Source: Arenicola marina
Taxonomy: Eukaryota; Annelida; Polychaeta; Arenicolidae
Direction of reading: 5' to 3'
NCBI GenBank assembly: GCA_964019135.1
Contig: OZ025265.1
Location: 24,837,143 to 24,901,142, forward strand
DNA length: 64,000 nucleotides
Shown: positions 60,301-64,000 of the stretch, in pieces
Position numbering within the stretch: the stretch's first letter is position 1
How the letters are laid out: each line of letters opens with the position of its first letter
Made by a program: the position numbers and the translations under genes
The notes under the pieces: generated by a model
Told to the model about the DNA's origin: nothing
The model's input: only the letters and a program-made list of their open reading frames with translations
The model's database searches: none

Positions 60301-60522
60301 CCAACCTTCGTTCTTGTCAGGAAGGAAACCTTATTACATATATGAGTATGAGTACCAGCTGAATTACAACGTACCAGGCACGTCCTATCTGCAAATGGCG
60401 CCATCTTGCGGAACACGTGCTCGTGGAGAGTGACAGGAGGCACTTGCAAGGCGGGGCCCCTGGCGACGCGAGCGGTGACGCCGCTCGTCGCTAGGAGGCG
60501 CTTTAACAGGACTCCTGGTAAC
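51326..60522 (-). CDS. Acyl-CoA synthetase, 4-coumarate-CoA-ligase-like (right arm, copy A)
   Basis: Minus-strand exons: 60522-60375, 59960-59753, 59125-59013, 56539-56156, 55670-55499, 54939-54833, 54495-54351, 54088-54006, 52689-52524 and 51453-51326. Each has the same length and phase as in the left gene, with GT-AG introns and no disruption, so the two genes are equally intact. Motifs are as in the left gene ([41 protein letters not shown]). I count about 25 amino-acid differences in exons 1-4 (for example ETNPAVIL against ATTPAVIV) and one in exons 5-10 (V to I at the end of exon 5). A stop lies upstream of the first mapped exon without an intervening Met, supporting a missing 5' start exon. 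Intron 3 is 1.3 kb longer than on the left because of a minisatellite and a foldback insertion. Confidence 0.9.
51808..52073. mobile_element. Small MITE, ATAGACCGATCC family, copy 4 (intron 9, right arm)
   Basis: Mirror of the copy at 32859-33123, with one intact terminus (ATAGACCGATCC). Confidence 0.7.
52795..54014 (-). repeat. 28-bp minisatellite made of splice-donor copies (right arm, intron 8)
   Basis: Mirror of 30946-32140: about 43 units, read on the plus strand as CATACCCACCTGATGTCCCT plus GTCTACAT. It begins at the exon 8 donor (exon end 54006). Unit order is almost the same as on the left. Confidence 0.95.
57745..58365. repeat. 23-bp minisatellite, right arm only
   Basis: About 26 units of CGGCGCCTAGCGGAGACATA followed by ACA, with GATCAG and AAGGCG variants. 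It lies in intron 3 of the right acyl-CoA synthetase and has no counterpart in the left arm. Confidence 0.93.
58550..58670. mobile_element. 121-bp perfect-arm hairpin with G/C runs, right arm only
   Basis: ACAGGCGCCGCAGATCGACT and AGTCGATCTGCGGCGCCTGT are exact inverted complements. They continue through GACACAGGCCGG, then a G-run of about 10 facing a C-run of 17, and close on GCACCGC/GCGGTGC around a 7-base loop. It could be a tiny foldback insertion. It is absent from the left arm. Confidence 0.75.
58757..58845. repeat. Short tandem repeat in intron 3 (right arm)
   Basis: Mirror of 27418-27510, units with TTTGGCGTAAATGTCATACC. Confidence 0.7.
59349..59372. repeat. AT microsatellite in intron 2 (right arm)
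   Basis: (AT)n run; not found at the matching place in the left arm. Confidence 0.85.
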
Positions 60523-61120
60523 CTAGGAGAATGACAATCGGATAACTACACGTAAATTATGACGTCAGGTGTGTTGCTGACGACCTACGCCATTTATTTT
60601 GTATCATTATTCCTTTCTGGTCCAGGTTAAGGCAGCACTCACCTCATGTTTCAGAGTCGCCAGAGCTGTGTAGACTGCTGCTCTTCCTGCAGTGCGAAGG
60701 GCGTACTGACGGATTGCCACACTATACGTCTCTAGTCCCTGTTACCGTAATACCCCCCCCCCCCACCACCACCACACCCCCCTCCCTACATAATGTCGCA
60801 CCAGAATATGGCAGAACCGTCCGCGTTAGAAGGAAGGTCACTAGGGTGCACTAGAGTACACGGGAAGGCAAAACTGAGCCTGTAAAACCTGCCTGGCGTG
60901 ACATACTTATGATAAGTGCTATACAGAAAAGTACGACCTACAAAAAATGTGCGTCAAAGTGATTCACGTTTTTTTTATTTTGGCATGAACGAATCTGGAC
61001 CCAGTTAGATGATCCCGGCTACACGCAAAACTCCTTTTTGTTTTGTGACCCCATATGTCACAGCAACCCGTCGTGCTATTGCGGTTTGGCCTATAAAAAT
61101 AAACGGCTGAATTCTGCGCG
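60523..61120. other. Upstream region of right acyl-CoA synthetase
   Basis: No recognisable exon. It includes a C-run followed by CACCACCACCACAC at 60753-60778. A missing first exon and promoter of the right gene should lie here or further right, but I cannot place them. Confidence 0.4.
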
Positions 61121-61124
61121 GACC

Positions 61125-64000
61125 GGGATCTAACTCCACGGGGTCTCACTCCACGGGGTCTCACTCCACGAGGTCTCACTCAGCGGGGTCTCACTCCACG
61201 AGGTCTCACTCAACGGGCTCTCACTGCACGGGGTCTCACTGCACAGGGTCTCACTCCACGAGGTCTCACTTAACGGGGTCTCACTCAACGGGTCTCACTC
61301 CACAGGGTCTAACTCCATGTGTTCTTCCTCCATGTTGTCTCCCTCTACGGGGTCTCACTCTACGGGGTCTAACTCCACGGAGTCTTACTCCACGGTGTCT
61401 TACTCCACGGGGTCTCAATTCACGGAGCACCACGCCACGGGGTATCACTCGACGGGGTCTAACTCCAAGGGTCTCACTCCACGGGGTCTCATGAGGTCTA
61501 ATTTCACGGGGTGTAATTTCACGGGGTCTAACTCCAAGGGGTCTAACTCCAAGGGGTCTAACTCCACGAGGTCTCACTACACGGGGTCTCACTCCACAGG
61601 GTCTCACGAGGTCGAATTTCACGGGGTCTAATTCCACGGGGTCTCACTCCACGGGGTATCACTCCACGGGGTCTCACTACACGGGGTCTAACTCTGTGGG
61701 GTCTCACTACACGGGGTCTATTTCTGTGGGGTATCACTCCACGAGGCCTCACTCCAAGGGGTCTCACTCTGAGGGGTCTAACTCCAAGGTGTCTAACTCC
61801 ACGGGGTCTCACTACACATGGTCTCACTCCACGGGGTCTCACTCCACGGGGTCTCACTACACATGGTCTCACTCCACGGGCTCTCACTCCAAGGGGTCTC
61901 ACTACACATGGTCTCACTCCACGGGGTCTCACGCCAAGGTGTCTAACTCCACGGGGTCTCATTACACATGGTCTCACTCCACGGGCTCTCACTCCACGGG
62001 GTCTCACTGCACAGGGTCTCACTCCACGAGGTCTCACTTAACGGGGTCTCACTCAACGGGTCTCACTCCACGGGGTCTCACTCCAAAGTGTCTAACTCCA
62101 CGGGGTCTCATTACACATGGTCTCACTCCACGGCGTCTCACTCCACGGGGTCTCACTACACAGGGTCTTACTCCACAGGGCTAATTGCACGGGGTCTAAC
62201 TCCACAGGGTCAAACTACGGGGTCTCACTCCACGGGGTCTCACTCCACGGGGTATAACTCTACGGGGCCTCACTCCATGGGGTCTAACTCCACGGGGTCT
62301 AACTCCACGGGGTCTCACTCCACGGGGTATCACTCCACGGGGTCTCACTCCACGGGGTATAACTCTACGGGGCCTCACTCCATGGGGTCTAACTCCACGG
62401 GGTCTCACTCCACGGGGTCTCACTCCACGGGGTATAACTCTACGGGGCCTCACTCCATGGGGTCTAACTCCACGGGGTCTCACTCCACGGGGTCTGACTC
62501 CACGGGGTCTCACTCCACGGGGTATAACTCTACGGGGCCTCACTCCATGGGGTCTAACTCCACGGGGTCTCACTCCACGGGGTCTCACTCCACGGGGTCT
62601 AACTCCACGGGGTCTCACTCCACGGGGTATAACTCTACGGGGCCTCACTCCATGGGGTCTAACTCCACCAGGTCTCCCTCCACGGGGTCTCACTCCACGG
62701 GGTCTAACTCTGTGAGGTCTCACTCCACCAGGTCTCCCTCCACGGGGTCTTACTACACGGGGTATCACTCCACGGGGTATCACTCCAAGGGGTCTCACTC
62801 CACGGGGTCTCACTACACATGGTCTCACTCCACGGGGTATCACTCCACGGGGCCTCACTCCACGGGGCCTCACTCCAAGGGGTCTCACTCCACGGGGTCT
62901 CACTCCACGGGGTCTCACTCCACGGGGCCTCACTCCAAGGGGTCTCACTCCACGGGGTCTCACTCCACGGGGTCTCACTCCACGGGGCCTCACTCCAAGG
63001 GGTCTCACTCCAAGGGTTCTCACGCCAAGGGGCTAACTCCACGGGGTCTCACTACACATGGTCTCACTCCACGGGTTCTCACTCCACGGAGTATTACTCC
63101 ACGGGGCCTCACTCCAAGGGGTCTCACGCCAAGGGGCTTACTCCACGGGGTCTAACTCCACGGGGTCTCACTCCACGGGGTCTCACTACACGAGGTCTCA
63201 CTCAACGGGCTCTCACTGCACGGGGTCTCACTGCACAGGGTCTCACTCCACGAGGTCTCACTTAACGGGGTCTCACTCAACGGGTCTCACTCCACAGGGT
63301 CTAACTCCATGTGTTCTTCCTCCATGTTGTCTCCCTCTACGGGGTCTCACTCTACGGGGTCTAACTCCACGGAGTCTTACTCCACGGTGTCTTACTCCAC
63401 GGGGTCTCAATTCACGGAGTACCACGCCACGGGGTATCACTCGACGGGGTCTAACTCCAAGGGTCTCACTCCACGGGGCCTAACTCCAAGGGTCTCACTC
63501 CACGGGGTCTCATGAGGTCTAATTTCACGGGGTGTAATTTCACGGGGTCTAACTCCAAGGGGTCTAACTCCACGGGGACTCACTCCACGGGGTCTCACTA
63601 CACGGGGTCTCACTCCACAGGGTCTCACGAGGTCGAATTTCACGGGGTCTAATTCCACGGGGTCTCACTCCACGGGGTATCACTCCACGGGGTCTCACTA
63701 CACGGGGTCTAACTCTGTGGGGTCTCACTACACGGGGTCTATTTCTGTGGGGTATCACTCCACGAGGCCTCACTCCAAGGGGTCTCACTCTGAGGGGTCT
63801 AACTCCAAGGTGTCTAACTCCACGGGGTCTCACTACACATGGTCTCACTCCACGGGGTCTCAATCCACGGGGTCTCACTACACATGGTCTCACTCCACGG
63901 GCTCTCACTCCACGGGGTCTCACTACACATGGTCTCACTCCACGGGGTATAACTCTACGGGGCCTCACTCCATGGGGTCTAACTCCACGGGGTCTCACTC
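61125..64000. repeat. 15-bp minisatellite with a 2-kb internal duplication, runs off the window
   Basis: Units of CACGGGGTCTCACTC and variants (CTAACTC, GTATCAC, CAAGGGG). The stretch beginning near 61201 is repeated beginning near 63193 (offset 1992) with the same order of rare variants, for example the TCCATGTGTTCTTCCTCCAT block at 61313 and 63305. Because 15 is a multiple of 3, long frames are open on both strands (STGSH on plus, RGVRP on minus, up to 395 codons); I do not call them proteins. Confidence 0.95.

Larger units (their letters stand above)
26218..60522. repeat. 34-kb imperfect inverted repeat (palindrome) around a gap
   Basis: The left arm (26218-41505) and right arm (43471-60522) are reverse complements: left position plus right position is 84922-84978 over most of their length. 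The inner 12.7 kb (28802-41505 and 43471-56156) differ in length by only 18 nt and are nearly identical. The outer parts (exons 1-4 with introns) are clearly more diverged and differ in length (2.2 kb against 4.0 kb) because of insertions in the right arm. The spacer is 41506-43470 and ends in 200 N. It could be a real palindromic duplication or a false join of two related contigs. Confidence 0.9.

Noticed and set aside
61968-63155. 395-codon Ser/Thr/Gly-rich frame as a mucin-like protein
   Set aside because: It is a product of the 15-bp unit; equally long frames exist on the minus strand and no unique N- or C-terminal domain is present.

Overview
The window is animal (metazoan) genomic DNA: genes are split by GT-AG introns of a few hundred to a few thousand bases, and most of the sequence is minisatellites, foldback/MITE-like DNA elements and LINE/SINE fragments. 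A CHST15-like sulfotransferase beside 4-coumarate-CoA-ligase-like acyl-CoA synthetases, with very heavy tandem-repeat and MITE load, would fit amphioxus (Branchiostoma) or a similar marine deuterostome. That assignment is an inference from gene families and repeat style, not from a species marker.

Layout. (1) 475-8780, minus strand: a complete seven-exon carbohydrate sulfotransferase gene (437 codons, every splice phase matching). Its introns carry a 39-bp repeat, AT repeats, a 32-bp minisatellite and a TCA array. (2) 8.8-26 kb: gene-poor DNA with a 34-bp minisatellite (9.1-10.9 kb), a TIR element (11.0-11.7 kb), a LINE 3' fragment (13 kb), a 3-kb 12-bp-unit array (14-17 kb), an internal LINE fragment (18.1-19.1 kb), a foldback element, a SINE with clear target-site duplications (19.85-20.02 kb), a 3.1-kb transposon with arrays of palindromic ACTATAGT, a 772-bp long-TIR element, and small MITEs. 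(3) 26.2-60.5 kb: a huge inverted repeat centred near 42.5 kb around a spacer that contains a gap of exactly 200 N. Each arm carries a complete acyl-CoA synthetase gene reading toward the centre (left, plus strand, 26218-33596; right, minus strand, 51326-60522), then relic exons 2-3 of another copy, then exons 9-10 of a third copy in opposite orientation. (4) 61.1-64.0 kb: a 15-bp-unit array with an internal duplication of about 2 kb.

The two acyl-CoA synthetases should activate carboxylic acids to acyl-CoA through an acyl-AMP intermediate. The sulfotransferase should act in the Golgi lumen on glycosaminoglycan-type substrates. No functional link between them is evident. The most notable observations are the 34-kb palindrome with a sharp change of arm divergence inside exon 4, and an intron-8 minisatellite whose unit is a copy of the exon 8 splice donor, so that about 40 donor-like sites lie in tandem directly behind the true one. 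I found no CRISPR array, no bacterial-type operon and no convincing virus-derived element.
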